Part shown: positions 9,715-18,833 of the stretch, piece by piece
How positions within the stretch are numbered: the stretch's first letter is position 1
How the letters are laid out: each line of letters opens with the position of its first letter
NCBI GenBank assembly: GCA_002256345.1
Contig: NKIY01000003.1
Span: 833,642-897,641, forward strand
From: Bradyrhizobiaceae bacterium PARB1
GTDB taxonomy: Bacteria; Pseudomonadota; Alphaproteobacteria; Rhizobiales; Xanthobacteraceae
DNA length: 64,000 nucleotides
Direction: 5' to 3'
Notes under the pieces: generated by a model
What the model was told of the DNA's origin: nothing
Seen by the model: the letters and a program-made list of their open reading frames with translations, nothing else
Database searches by the model: none
Position numbers and translations under genes: made by a program

Positions 9715-10533
9715 TCACTCCCCGCCGGAGATCAGCGATCCCGCGCGCTTGGCGCTGTTGAGCAGCGCCAGGAAGCCCGCAAACGACGCGGCGAACAGCA
9801 CAGCATTGATAGCGAGCGCACCAAGCATCAGATCGGTGCGAAACACCTGATCGAACAGCAGCGCCCGCATGCCCTCGAAGACATAGGTCGGCGGCAGGCA
9901 CCACGCGACCGGCTGCAGCCACGCCGGCAGCACAGCCACCGGATAATAGACGCAGACCAGTGGCATCAGGCCGAACATCAGCGTCCAGACGATGCTTTCA
10001 GCCCCCAGTCCGTTGCGTAGCACGAGGCCGGACACAAAGATGCCGAGCGACCAGCTCGTGAAGATCAGGTTGCAGAAGAAGGCGATCAGCGGCAGGCCGA
10101 ACGACAGCAGATTGAAGTGGAAGAACACCGCCCCGATAATGACCATCGGAATGATGCCGATCGCCAGGCGAACAAGGCTCATGAGCATCAGCGCGATCAG
10201 AAACTCGATCGGCTTCAATGGACTCATCATGAGATTGCCGAGGTTCCGCGCCCACATCTCCTCAAGAAACGAGATGGAGAAGCCGAGCTGGCCGCGAAAC
10301 AGGATGTCCCACAGGATCACGGCGCCGATCAGCGTGCCGCCCGCCTGCGCGAAGAAGCCGGCATTCTGCGAGATATAGCTCTGAAGAAAGCCCCAGGTAA
10401 TGATCTGCAGTGCCGGCCAGTAGATCAGCTCCAGCATCCGCGGCCAGGACGAGCGGAGCAGATACCAGTAGCGCAGCACCATCGCATTGATGCGATGCAT
10501 CGCGAGGCCGCGCGTATGCTCGACAAGACTCAT
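9715..10533 (-). CDS. ABC-2 type transporter permease
   Basis: 272 residues with about six hydrophobic segments (for example LIGAVILWDILF, LVRLAIGIIPMVIIGAVFF, LPLIAFFCNLIFTSWSLGIFVSGLVL, LMFGLMPLVCVYYPVAVLP), the ABC-2 exporter permease fold. Its start overlaps the stop of the upstream ATPase gene by 4 nt (ATGA), so the pair is translationally coupled and forms an inner-membrane exporter. The substrate cannot be told from sequence. Family relatives move polysaccharides, antibiotics or unknown small molecules. Confidence 0.88.
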   Translation of the reverse strand: MSLVEHTRGLAMHRINAMVLRYWYLLRSSWPRMLELIYWPALQIITWGFLQSYISQNAGFFAQAGGTLIGAVILWDILFRGQLGFSISFLEEMWARNLGNLMMSPLKPIEFLIALMLMSLVRLAIGIIPMVIIGAVFFHFNLLSFGLPLIAFFCNLIFTSWSLGIFVSGLVLRNGLGAESIVWTLMFGLMPLVCVYYPVAVLPAWLQPVAWCLPPTYVFEGMRALLFDQVFRTDLMLGALAINAVLFAASFAGFLALLNSAKRAGSLISGGE

Positions 10534-11324
10534 TGCGCCGCCTCCCGGTTGCGCCCGCGTGCGACGTCGAGGAACACGTCTTCCAGCGTCGTGCGGTTAT
10601 AGCGCTGCAGGATGCCTGTGGGGCTGTCGTCGTCCTCGACACGGCCCGTCTTCATGATGATGACGCGGTCGCATAGCCGCTCGACCTCCAGCATGTTGTG
10701 CGAGGCGAGCAGGATCGTCGCGTTATGGCTCTTGCGATAGGTTTCCAGATGCTGGCGGATCCAGTCCGCCGTATCCGGATCGAGCGAAGCAGTGGGCTCG
10801 TCGAGCAACAGCAGTTCGGGCTCGTTGATCAGCGCTTTTGCCAAAGCCACGCGCGTCTTCTGGCCCGCGGAAAGCTTGCCGCTGGCGCGATCGAGAAAAT
10901 CGGTGAGATCTAGATCGGAAGCGAGCTGTGCGATGCGCCCGCGCAGATTCGGGACGGCATAGAGCTTGCCGAACACCGTCAGGTTCTGCCGCACGGTCAG
11001 CCGCATCGGCATATCGACATAAGGACTCTCGAAATTCATCCGGCCGAGCACATCGGCTGATTGCTCCGGCATCGCATGGCCGAGCACCGACACCTTGCCG
11101 GATGTCGGCAGCACCAGCCCCATGATCATGGCAATGGTCGTGGTCTTTCCGGCGCCGTTGCCGCCGAGCAGCCCGGTGATGCTCCCGCGTGCGATGGTGA
11201 ACGAGATATCGTCCACGGCGCGGGTGGTCTTGTAGACCTTGACCAGATGCGCAACCTCGATCGCGGCCGGAACGTCCGGATCACGCATCGCGATACTGCT
11301 TTGCTTGGTATCTTCGACGGTCAT
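10530..11324 (-). CDS. ABC-2 type transporter ATP-binding protein
   Basis: 264 residues. Walker A GGNGAGKTT near residue 53, signature LSAGQKTRVALAKAL, Walker B LLLLDEPTASLD and the switch His in LLASHNMLEVE are all intact. ATG 11322-11324 chosen because GGAA lies 7 nt upstream; a longer in-frame start at 11366 would crowd the divergent kinase promoter. Partner of the permease at 9715-10533. The divergent neighbour is a RegB-like sensor kinase, but no functional link is evident. Confidence 0.9.
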   Translation of the reverse strand: MTVEDTKQSSIAMRDPDVPAAIEVAHLVKVYKTTRAVDDISFTIARGSITGLLGGNGAGKTTTIAMIMGLVLPTSGKVSVLGHAMPEQSADVLGRMNFESPYVDMPMRLTVRQNLTVFGKLYAVPNLRGRIAQLASDLDLTDFLDRASGKLSAGQKTRVALAKALINEPELLLLDEPTASLDPDTADWIRQHLETYRKSHNATILLASHNMLEVERLCDRVIIMKTGRVEDDDSPTGILQRYNRTTLEDVFLDVARGRNREAAQ

Positions 11325-11431
11325 TATGCCGTTCCTTGCGGCATCATGGCTGCGATGGCAAGCCACAGCGCTTCAAGCGGTCGCATAGGAGGCGGTTTGT
11401 GGTCGCCCTGCGGAACAGCTAAAACGCTGAT

Positions 11432-12745
11432 ATGACCGACATTTCCGTTTCCGACTTTCGCCACCCCCGCCGTTATGTGCGCCTCGACACGATCCTGCGC
11501 CTGCGCTGGCTGGCCGCGCTCGGGCAGCTCGCCGCCATTTTCGTGGTGGTGCAGGGCCTCGAATACGACATGGCGATCATCCCTTGCGTAACGATCATCG
11601 GCCTGTCGGCGGCACTGAACCTCGTGCTGCAGACGCTGTTCAATCCGGTCCATCGCCTGGAAGCGATCAGCGCAGCGGGACTGCTGGCGCTCAACATCAT
11701 CGAACTGGCGGGCCTGCTCTATTTTACCGGCGGCCTACAGAACCCGTTCTCGTTCCTGTTCCTGGCGCCGGTGCTGATCTCCGCCACCGCGCTGCCGACC
11801 AACTACACGATTGCGCTCGGTGTTCTCGCCGCCACCTGCACCACCGTGCTGGCCTTCTTCCACCTGCCGCTGCCGTGGGATGCGGCCGATCCACTGGTGC
11901 TGCCGCAGATCTATCTGCTCGGCGTCTGGTTCTCGATCATGACCGCTATCGGCGTCACCAGCCTGTATGCCTTCCAGGTCACCGAAGAGGCTCGAAAACT
12001 CTCTGACGCACTCGCGGCCACCGAACTGGTGCTGACGCGCGAGCAGCATCTGACCCAGATCGACGGCCTCGCCGCCGCCGCCGCCCACGAACTTGGAACG
12101 CCGCTCGCGACGATCTTCCTGATCTCGCGCGAGCTGGTGAAGAGTGTCGATAAGAATCCGGAACTCGCCGGCGACCTGCGCACCATGGCCGAACAGGCGC
12201 AACGCTGCCGCGAGATCCTGTCCAAGATCACCCAATTGAATTCCAGCGGCGCGCCGTTCGACCGCATGCGCATCTCGCAACTGATCGAGGAGTCCGTCTC
12301 CCCGCATCGCGACTTCGGCGTCGCCATCAAGGTACGGATCGCCGTCTCCACCGCGCCCGAGCCGGTGGGCATGCGCAATCCCGCGATCCTCTACGGCGTC
12401 GGCAATATTCTGGAAAATGCCGTCGATTTCGCCCGCGAGCAGGTCGAGGTGAACGCGTGGTGGAATGCCGACAGTATCGTGCTGTCGATCTCCGACGACG
12501 GCCCCGGCATTCCGCCCGATCTGCTCAAGCGCATCGGCGAGCCCTATCTGTCGCGCCGCCGCAACACCGAGGACGGCCCGCGCCGCGGCCTCGGCCTTGG
12601 CGTGTTCATCGCGCGCACACTGCTGGAGCGCACCGGTGCCAAGGTCACTTTCAGCAACCGCGTCTTCCCCGACCACGGCGCCGTGGTGCAGATCGCCTGG
12701 CCACGCGATGCGTTCGAGACCGCGGGGCAACTGGAATTGGATTAG
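11432..12745 (+). CDS. RegB/PrrB/ActS-type redox sensor histidine kinase
   Basis: 437 residues. Five to six transmembrane segments in residues 25-190, containing the quinone-associated redox-box region NPFSFLFLAPV. The H-box His219 lies in AAAAHELGTPLATI. Cys259 in QRCREIL matches the redox-active cysteine of Rhodobacter RegB. N and G boxes (NILENAVDFA, DDGPGIP, GLGLGVFIA) complete the kinase. In relatives this kinase signals aerobic/anaerobic shifts to RegA/PrrA/ActR. No response regulator is adjacent here, unlike the usual arrangement. Confidence 0.88.
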   Translation: MTDISVSDFRHPRRYVRLDTILRLRWLAALGQLAAIFVVVQGLEYDMAIIPCVTIIGLSAALNLVLQTLFNPVHRLEAISAAGLLALNIIELAGLLYFTGGLQNPFSFLFLAPVLISATALPTNYTIALGVLAATCTTVLAFFHLPLPWDAADPLVLPQIYLLGVWFSIMTAIGVTSLYAFQVTEEARKLSDALAATELVLTREQHLTQIDGLAAAAAHELGTPLATIFLISRELVKSVDKNPELAGDLRTMAEQAQRCREILSKITQLNSSGAPFDRMRISQLIEESVSPHRDFGVAIKVRIAVSTAPEPVGMRNPAILYGVGNILENAVDFAREQVEVNAWWNADSIVLSISDDGPGIPPDLLKRIGEPYLSRRRNTEDGPRRGLGLGVFIARTLLERTGAKVTFSNRVFPDHGAVVQIAWPRDAFETAGQLELD

Positions 12746-12757
12746 AGTATTTTCGAA

Positions 12758-12790
12758 CCGTGTCCCGGGCGCGCTGCATCAAGTGCTGAA
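12758..12790. repeat. Truncated family A element (left arm only)
   Basis: ACCGTGTCCCGGGCGCGCTGC matches the left arm of the full element at 21761; the internal part and right arm are missing. It lies in the 55-nt gap between the RegB-like gene and the acetyltransferase gene. Confidence 0.55.
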
Positions 12791-12800
12791 CCGAATTCAG

Positions 12801-13247
12801 ATGGCGATCATGATAACGATCCGACTTTCCCGCCCGGATGAGGGCGACCGCGTCATCGAAATTTGGCGAGGCGCAGTTGACGCTACGCACGATTTTCTCA
12901 CGCCCGAAGATCGCCTGGCCATTGACGAAATGGTGTGCGGCTTCCTTCCTCGAGTGCCGCTCTGGCTCGCCGTGGATTCGAATGATTATCCGTTGGCCTT
13001 CATGATGATCGACGATCGACATATGGAGGCGCTGTTCATCGATCCGGCTCATCGCGGGGCCGGCATTGGTGCGGCGCTCGTGCGCCACGGGCTCACGCTT
13101 CATCCCAATATGACAACCGACGTTAACGAGCAGAATGACCAAGCTATTGGCTTCTACGAACACATGGGATTTAGGCGGACGAGCCGCTCGCCAATCGACG
13201 GACAGGGCAGGCCCTATCCGCTCATCCACCTGGAATACTCAAATTGA
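12801..13247 (+). CDS. GNAT-family N-acetyltransferase, YjaB-like
   Basis: 148 residues. The acetyl-CoA binding segment HRGAGIGAALV and the C-terminal NEQNDQAIGFYEHMGF match the GNAT fold, and the order of motifs (VDATHDFL, PLWLAVD, MEALFIDP, TTDVNEQN) closely follows E. coli YjaB, a cytoplasmic acetyl-CoA-binding acetyltransferase of unsettled substrate. ATG 12801 is used; ATG 12810 in the same frame is equally possible. Probably its own transcription unit, separated from the kinase by a repeat remnant. Confidence 0.88.
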   Translation: MAIMITIRLSRPDEGDRVIEIWRGAVDATHDFLTPEDRLAIDEMVCGFLPRVPLWLAVDSNDYPLAFMMIDDRHMEALFIDPAHRGAGIGAALVRHGLTLHPNMTTDVNEQNDQAIGFYEHMGFRRTSRSPIDGQGRPYPLIHLEYSN

Positions 13248-13507
13248 CTGACAGGCTCCGAAGTGGACTAATCCGGACCCAGCTCAGTGTTGTCACATTT
13301 CGCTACGCCCGTGTCGGCTGCTGATTTGACAATTGACAGCATACGGCGTTTGCGCGAACCTTCGTGCAGGTGGATACGACCTGCCGGTTGCGCCCTTTCG
13401 GGACGGTGAATGTATCAGCCTTTTCGGCATCTCCCTTTGCCCGAGCGACCGGGTCAGCAATGCAACCGCCTGACACGCCTGGTTCGCTCACGCAAAGGAC
13501 GACGCAC

Positions 13508-14719
13508 ATGCGCGATTTTCGCGATGCCAAGGCTATGGCGCAGACACTGCGCGACTCACTGACCACCAAAGCGATCGATATCAGCCACAGCGAAAGTCTG
13601 GAGCTGGTCTCAAAAATGCTGGGTGTTGCCGACTGGAATACACTGTCGGCGATGCTCCACGCAGAGCACCGCTTGCCCGGCGCGGCCGTCAAACCGCGAA
13701 CCGCCACCGCAAGCTATCCGGCAATTCCGCTGCGGGACTTCGTTCCGTTTCCCGCAACCGTGTTTCCTTTGATCGCCGGCCGTCCGAAGACCATGCGGGC
13801 TTTGCAAGACGCCTATGATCGCCAGCGCGAGGTCGCTCTCGCCGTGCAGAAGGACGGCACGCTCGACGAGCCCGGCTTCGACGACATCCACCATGTCGGT
13901 ATTCTGGCGCAACTGCTCGACGTCCAGCGCTTCGATGACGGCACGCTGAAGGTTCTGGTGCAGGGCAAACGCCGGGTCACGATCGCGAGCTTCGTCGGCG
14001 AAACGGGCGCCTATCAGGCCGACGTCTCCGAAGTCGACGACGAGCCGCCTCCCGAGGCGCCGGACCTCATCCGGGACGCCGTCGCGCGTTTCACCAACTA
14101 CACGGCGGTTCATGACATCAGTCTGCCGCCGATCTGGCCGCCGCTCGAAAAATCCTCCGATCCCGGCCGCGTCGCGGACATCATCGCGTCTCACATCATT
14201 CTGCCGACCAACGACAAGCAGAACCTGTTGGCGACATTCGATCCCGTGACGCGGCTGAAGCGTATCGCCGCCGCCATGGGCGCCCCGTTGCTGCCGCGGT
14301 CGCCCGCGCTGGATATCACGTGGCGCCGCGCGCTGGACCATGCCAATGCGCGTCATCACCGCTATGCGACGCTGGAGCATCTTCTGCTCGCACTCGTCGA
14401 CGATCCTGACGCCTCGGCGCTATTGCATGCCTGCAAGGCCGATCTGGCCGCGATCAAAACGAGCCTGCTCAGCTATGTCGACAACGAACTGACGAACCTG
14501 GCGATCGATGCCGGCGGGCAAGCCCGGCCAACGGAAGCATTTGCACGCGTGGCCCGGCACGCCGTCCTGCTAGCCAAGGAGTTCGGCTGGCGAGAGGTTT
14601 CGGGCGGCGACATGCTGCTCGCCATTTTCTCCGAGAACCTCAGCCCGGCCACGCGCCTGCTCGACAAGCAGGGCGTCACCCGGCAGAATGTTCTCGACGT
14701 CATGCAGCAACGCGCGTGA
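13508..14719 (+). CDS. Three-domain Glyoxalase_8 / Lon-N / Clp-N protein without ATPase or protease
   Basis: 403 residues. Residues 1-52 resemble the short Glyoxalase_8 domain (MRDFRDAKAMAQTLR ... SHSESLELVSKMLGVADWNTLSAML). Residues about 72-260 match the N-terminal substrate-binding domain of Lon (IPLRDFVPFPATVFPL, VGILAQLLDVQRF, LVQGKRRVTI). Residues about 270-403 form two Clp-N repeats (ALDHANARHHRYATLEHLLLAL, then AVLLAKEFGWREVSGGDMLLAIF). No AAA+ or peptidase motif is present, so it cannot degrade proteins itself. An adaptor or substrate-recognition role is inference. ATG 13508 has AAAGGA 8 nt upstream; earlier in-frame starts give unstructured sequence. Cytoplasmic. Confidence 0.82.
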   Translation: MRDFRDAKAMAQTLRDSLTTKAIDISHSESLELVSKMLGVADWNTLSAMLHAEHRLPGAAVKPRTATASYPAIPLRDFVPFPATVFPLIAGRPKTMRALQDAYDRQREVALAVQKDGTLDEPGFDDIHHVGILAQLLDVQRFDDGTLKVLVQGKRRVTIASFVGETGAYQADVSEVDDEPPPEAPDLIRDAVARFTNYTAVHDISLPPIWPPLEKSSDPGRVADIIASHIILPTNDKQNLLATFDPVTRLKRIAAAMGAPLLPRSPALDITWRRALDHANARHHRYATLEHLLLALVDDPDASALLHACKADLAAIKTSLLSYVDNELTNLAIDAGGQARPTEAFARVARHAVLLAKEFGWREVSGGDMLLAIFSENLSPATRLLDKQGVTRQNVLDVMQQRA

Positions 14720-14728
14720 TCGGCGAAC

Positions 14729-15967
14729 TCAGATCGCAGGATCGGGAAACGCCGCGGCCTGTTTGAGGGCGCGGCGTTTCGCAAAGCCGGCGATCGCCAA
14801 CACCGCGAGACCCAACACCACCGGCGGGAAGACGACGGCGTTGACGGCATTCCAGCCGTAATTCGCCAGGAGCTGCCCCGACGAGAACGAGCCCACCGCC
14901 ATCAGGCCGAAGACGAGGAAATCGTTGAAGGCCTGCACCTTGTTACGCTCCTGCGGCCGATGCGTTTCGAGCACCAGCGCCGAGGCGCCGACGAAGCCGA
15001 AATTCCAGCCGACACCGAGCACCACAAGCCCGACCCAGAAATGCATCGCCGTGACGCCGGACATGCCGATCACCGCCGCCAGCGCTTCGAGCGCGAGGCC
15101 GACTGCGACGACCTTCGGCGCACCGAAGCGCGTGATCAGCGCGCCGGTGAAGAAGCTCGGCCCGTACATGGCGACCACATGCCACTGGATACCGAAATTG
15201 GAATCGCTGAGGCTGAGGCCGCAGAGCTTCATCGCCAGCGGCGCCGAGGTCATCACCAGATTCATCATCGCATAGGACACCACGCCGCAAATCGCGGCTG
15301 CGATGAAACGCGGCTGCTTGATGATCTCAGGCAATGGCCGGCCGCCATGCATGTCGGCCGGCGCAGGTTTTGGCGCATCCACGGTGGAGAGCAGCGCCAT
15401 CGCAATCAGCGCGACCGCGGCCTGCGCGAGGAAGCTGAACGAGAACAGATAAGGCGACCAGATATCCATGGTCCACTGCACGAGCTGCGGCCCGAGCACG
15501 CCCGCAAACACGCCGCCGGCCATCACCCACGACACCGCCTTCGGCCGGTAGGCCGGGCTCGCGCCATCGGCCGCGGCGAAACGATAGGACTGGGCGACTG
15601 CGCCGTAGAAACCGCCGAAGAAGGTCGCGCAGCAGAACAGCGCGAATGACGATTGCAAAATAGCGATGGCGCCGAGCAGGCCGCACAGCGCCCCTGCTCC
15701 GCTGCCGATGATGAAAGCCACGCGGCGCCCATAGCGGCGCGAAATAATACCGACCGGCAAGGTGGCTGAAGCCAGACCCACCACATAGACCGACAGCGGC
15801 ACCGTCGCGAGCGCAACGCTCGGCGCCAGCGTCGCGCCGACAATGGCGCCGGTGGCGAAGATCACTGCCGAATTAGCGCCGCCCAGCGCCTGCGCGGCAG
15901 CGAGCCGCCACACCGTGGCACGCGCGCGGGCATCATCAAAAGCTTCGGGGATCGTCGTCTCGCTCAT
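14729..15967 (-). CDS. Major facilitator superfamily transporter
   Basis: 412 residues with about 12 hydrophobic helices in two halves separated by a hydrophilic loop near 195-215 (STVDAPKPAPADMHGGRPLPE). The MFS loop 2-3 motif is visible as GIISRRYGRRVAF. Inner-membrane secondary transporter; the substrate cannot be assigned and no catabolic genes are linked to it. Convergent with the three-domain protein gene, with only 9 nt between stop codons. Confidence 0.88.
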   Translation of the reverse strand: MSETTIPEAFDDARARATVWRLAAAQALGGANSAVIFATGAIVGATLAPSVALATVPLSVYVVGLASATLPVGIISRRYGRRVAFIIGSGAGALCGLLGAIAILQSSFALFCCATFFGGFYGAVAQSYRFAAADGASPAYRPKAVSWVMAGGVFAGVLGPQLVQWTMDIWSPYLFSFSFLAQAAVALIAMALLSTVDAPKPAPADMHGGRPLPEIIKQPRFIAAAICGVVSYAMMNLVMTSAPLAMKLCGLSLSDSNFGIQWHVVAMYGPSFFTGALITRFGAPKVVAVGLALEALAAVIGMSGVTAMHFWVGLVVLGVGWNFGFVGASALVLETHRPQERNKVQAFNDFLVFGLMAVGSFSSGQLLANYGWNAVNAVVFPPVVLGLAVLAIAGFAKRRALKQAAAFPDPAI

Positions 15968-16084
15968 TGGGGAAATCCGCCCGGATGGAGCCCGGTTCGA
16001 TCCGGGCTGCTATTTCGCGGCGACTATGGAGAGCCACCTGCGACAGATCAACACACGCCAGCGCGGCCGGCCCATGCAGCCGCG

Positions 16085-16765
16085 CTATCCGGCTGCACGT
16101 GCAAAGATCAAAATGAGATTGTTGGCCGGCATCTCGACGATCTCGCTCAGCGCGAGGCCAACGCCATCAGCGACCTTCTGCAGCTCTTCCACATCGCGCA
16201 CACCCCATTCGGGGTTGCCGTTGCGGAGGCTGGTATCGAAAGCCGCATTGCTCAGCGCAGTATGTTTGCCGTCACGCTTGAACGGGCCGTAGATGAAGAG
16301 CTTGCCATCCGGCCGCAGATAACGCGCCGCGCCTTTGATCAGCCCCTCCGCCACCGGCCACGGCGCGATGTGGACGACATTGGCGCTGAACACCGCGAGC
16401 AGCGCGCCCGGGCCCTTGCCATTTGTCAATTCCGGGCACCAGTCGGGATCGGTCAGGTCGATCTGCAAGGGCGAGCGGACATTGGCGCGCTGCGTATATT
16501 TGCGCCATGCCTCGATGCTGCGCAGATGCGCCTCGTTGAGATCGCTCGGCCACCAGGTGACGCCAGGCGATTGCCCGGCAAAGTGCATGACATGCTGGCC
16601 GGTGCCGCTGCCGACCTCCACGACGTCGCCGCTGTGTTGCTGCAAGGATGCCGCAAGAACATTCCAGATCGCCGCGTGATTTCGATGAAAAGCCGCAGCA
16701 TCCAGACGGCCGTCGGGCGCGATTTTCCCGCCGTCCTTGCCGAACTCGACCACATATTCCGCCAT
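16085..16765 (-). CDS. DUF938-family SAM-dependent methyltransferase
   Basis: 226 residues. SAM-binding motif VVEVGSGTGQHVMHFA near residue 49, then acidic loop SDLNEAHLRSIEAW and LLAVFSANVVHIAPW, the DUF938 pattern. Start taken at ATG 16763-16765 because GGAG is 6 nt upstream; the ATG at 16769-16771 abuts that site. Cytoplasmic; substrate unknown. Reads away from the persulfide dioxygenase gene. Confidence 0.87.
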   Translation of the reverse strand: MAEYVVEFGKDGGKIAPDGRLDAAAFHRNHAAIWNVLAASLQQHSGDVVEVGSGTGQHVMHFAGQSPGVTWWPSDLNEAHLRSIEAWRKYTQRANVRSPLQIDLTDPDWCPELTNGKGPGALLAVFSANVVHIAPWPVAEGLIKGAARYLRPDGKLFIYGPFKRDGKHTALSNAAFDTSLRNGNPEWGVRDVEELQKVADGVGLALSEIVEMPANNLILIFARAAG

Positions 16766-16901
16766 GCGCATCTCCGTGCCGCAGCATTAGGGCGCCGGGC
16801 GCCCGGAAGCAATTCCACAGCAGAAAACAATCGTTCAAACATCTTGAGGCAGGGTATTATTCTGACCAAAGACGATTATATGGAATATTCGACCACGAGC
16901 G

Positions 16902-17954
16902 ATGGTGAACGACATGATCTTCCGGCAGCTCTTCGACAGCGTCTCGGGCACCTATAGCTACCTTCTCGCCAGCCGCCCCGGCGGTGAAGCGCTGATCCTT
17001 GACCCCGTCCTGGAAAAGGTCGATCGCTATTGCCAGTTGCTGCGCGAACTCGACCTGCGCCTGGTGAAAGCGGTGGATACGCATCTTCATGCCGATCACG
17101 TCACCGGCCTCGCCGAGCTGCGCGAGCGCACCCAATGCGTCACGGTCATGGGCGATCAGAGCAAAGCAGATGTCGTCGCCATGCGCGTGAGCGATGGCGA
17201 CAAGGTGATGATCGAAGGCGTGAGCCTGGATGTGATGTACACGCCGGGCCATACCGACGATTCCTATAGCTATCTGATGAAAGACCGCGTCTTCACCGGC
17301 GATACGCTGCTGATCCGCGGCACCGGCCGCACCGACTTCCAGAATGGCAGCGCGCGGGCCCAGTATGACTCGCTGTTCAATCGCCTGCTGAAGCTACCGG
17401 AGGAAACCATGGTGTTTCCGGCGCATGACTACAAAGGCGACACGGTCTCCACCATTGGTGAGGAAAAACGCTTCAATCCGAGGCTGCAGGTCAATTCGGT
17501 CGACGAATATATTGAGCTGATGAGCAAGCTCAATCTGCCGAACCCGAAACTGATGGACGTGGTGATCCCCGCCAATATGAAGGTGGGCCTCAAGCCCGAC
17601 GATCTGGTGAAGCAAGGCCTTGTGCTGTCGCCGCGGGAAGCGATCGCGCATCTTCGCGATCCCGACATGCTGCTGGTCGATCTGCGCGAAAGCGGAGAGC
17701 GGGCAAAATTCGGGACGCTGCCCGGTGCGCTGCATGCGCCTTATCCGACGATCTCGGACAGCCTCAAGCCCGGCGGTATGCTGCGCGAGGTAGCCAGTGC
17801 CACCAGGCGCCGGATCGTCTTCTTCTGCGCCTATGGCGAGCGATCGGCAATGGCGGTGCATGCGGCACAGGAAGCCGGCATTCAGAATGCCGCGCATCTC
17901 GATGGCGGCATCGATGCTTGGAAGAAGGTCGGCGGCCCGGTATTACCTGCATAG
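16902..17954 (+). CDS. Persulfide dioxygenase-rhodanese fusion (ETHE1/Blh type)
   Basis: 350 residues. The metallo-beta-lactamase domain (about 5-240) carries THLHADH, the iron-binding HxHxDH motif, plus TPGHTDDSYSY and FTGDTLL. Residues about 255-350 form a rhodanese domain with catalytic Cys309 in CAYGERS. Such fusions oxidise glutathione persulfide to sulfite and exchange sulfur with thiosulfate, giving sulfide detoxification in the cytoplasm. ATG 16902 and ATG 16914 (MIFRQLFD, the usual family start) are both possible. Neither has a strong ribosome site. Confidence 0.9.
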   Translation: MVNDMIFRQLFDSVSGTYSYLLASRPGGEALILDPVLEKVDRYCQLLRELDLRLVKAVDTHLHADHVTGLAELRERTQCVTVMGDQSKADVVAMRVSDGDKVMIEGVSLDVMYTPGHTDDSYSYLMKDRVFTGDTLLIRGTGRTDFQNGSARAQYDSLFNRLLKLPEETMVFPAHDYKGDTVSTIGEEKRFNPRLQVNSVDEYIELMSKLNLPNPKLMDVVIPANMKVGLKPDDLVKQGLVLSPREAIAHLRDPDMLLVDLRESGERAKFGTLPGALHAPYPTISDSLKPGGMLREVASATRRRIVFFCAYGERSAMAVHAAQEAGIQNAAHLDGGIDAWKKVGGPVLPA

Positions 17955-18008
17955 AACAAGCGCGTATGGCGGAATCGATCGCCCGCGCCATCGGGGAGGA
18001 TTCCGATC

Positions 18009-18824
18009 ATGCCCAAGCGCGTGGCCGCGCGGCTGTTTCTGACTGCAGCGCTCATTTTCGCAATCCATCCCGTCGGCGCCCAGACCGCAGCTCCGGCATC
18101 TGCGGGGGCCATTGCTCCCGCACTCATGCAGGATCTCGTGGTCGCCAATCGCGTCCTGACCGATCTCAACGTCATCGACGGCTTTGGCCATGTCAGCATG
18201 CGGCATCCCACCGATCCCAATCGCTATCTGATGGGCCGCTCGCTGGCGCCGGCGCTGGTGACCGCCGATGACATCCTCGAATATGATCTCGACTCCAATC
18301 CTGTCGATGCGAAGGGACGCGCAAGCTTCCTCGAACGCTTCATTCATGGCGAGATTTACAAGGCGCGACCGGATGTGAAGGCGATCGTACATACGCATTC
18401 AGCGGGCATCATTCCGTTCAGCGTCAGCAGCGCCCCGCTGCGGCCGGTCTTCCATCTCGGCGCCTTCCTCGCGCCCGATGTCCCTGTGTTTGAAATCCGT
18501 GACGCGGCCGGCGTGAGCAACATGCTGGTGAGCACACCGCAGATCGGCAAGGCGTTGGCAGCCAAGCTGGGAGATCGCAATGTCGCGCTGATGCGCGGCC
18601 ATGGCAGCGTCGTGGTCGCCGCCACCATTCCGATGGTGGTGTTCCGCGCGCATTACAGCAACGTCAATGCGCAGCTGCAGTCACAGGCGCTCGCGCTGGG
18701 CGGCCCGGTCAACTACATGCAGAATGACGAGAGCGAAAAGACGCTGGCGGTGATCGACCAGATCCACGGCCGCGCATGGGATTTATGGAAGCGCGCTGCG
18801 CTGGAGAAGATGGCGCCGAGATAG
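18009..18824 (+). CDS. Exported class II aldolase/adducin-family protein
   Basis: 271 residues. The first 24 residues (MPKRVAARLFLTAALIFAIHPVGAQ) form a Sec signal peptide with a clear VGAQ cleavage region, so the protein should be periplasmic. The remainder is an aldolase II fold: NRVLTDLNVIDGFGHVSMRHP, E in ERFIHGEIYKARPDVKAIVHTHS with the HTH zinc-ligand pair, and the later zinc His in RGHGSVVVA. The zinc site therefore looks intact. Cytoplasmic relatives act on sugar phosphates such as fuculose phosphate; a periplasmic substrate is unknown. Confidence 0.85.
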   Translation: MPKRVAARLFLTAALIFAIHPVGAQTAAPASAGAIAPALMQDLVVANRVLTDLNVIDGFGHVSMRHPTDPNRYLMGRSLAPALVTADDILEYDLDSNPVDAKGRASFLERFIHGEIYKARPDVKAIVHTHSAGIIPFSVSSAPLRPVFHLGAFLAPDVPVFEIRDAAGVSNMLVSTPQIGKALAAKLGDRNVALMRGHGSVVVAATIPMVVFRAHYSNVNAQLQSQALALGGPVNYMQNDESEKTLAVIDQIHGRAWDLWKRAALEKMAPR

Positions 18825-18833
18825 CGCATCTTC

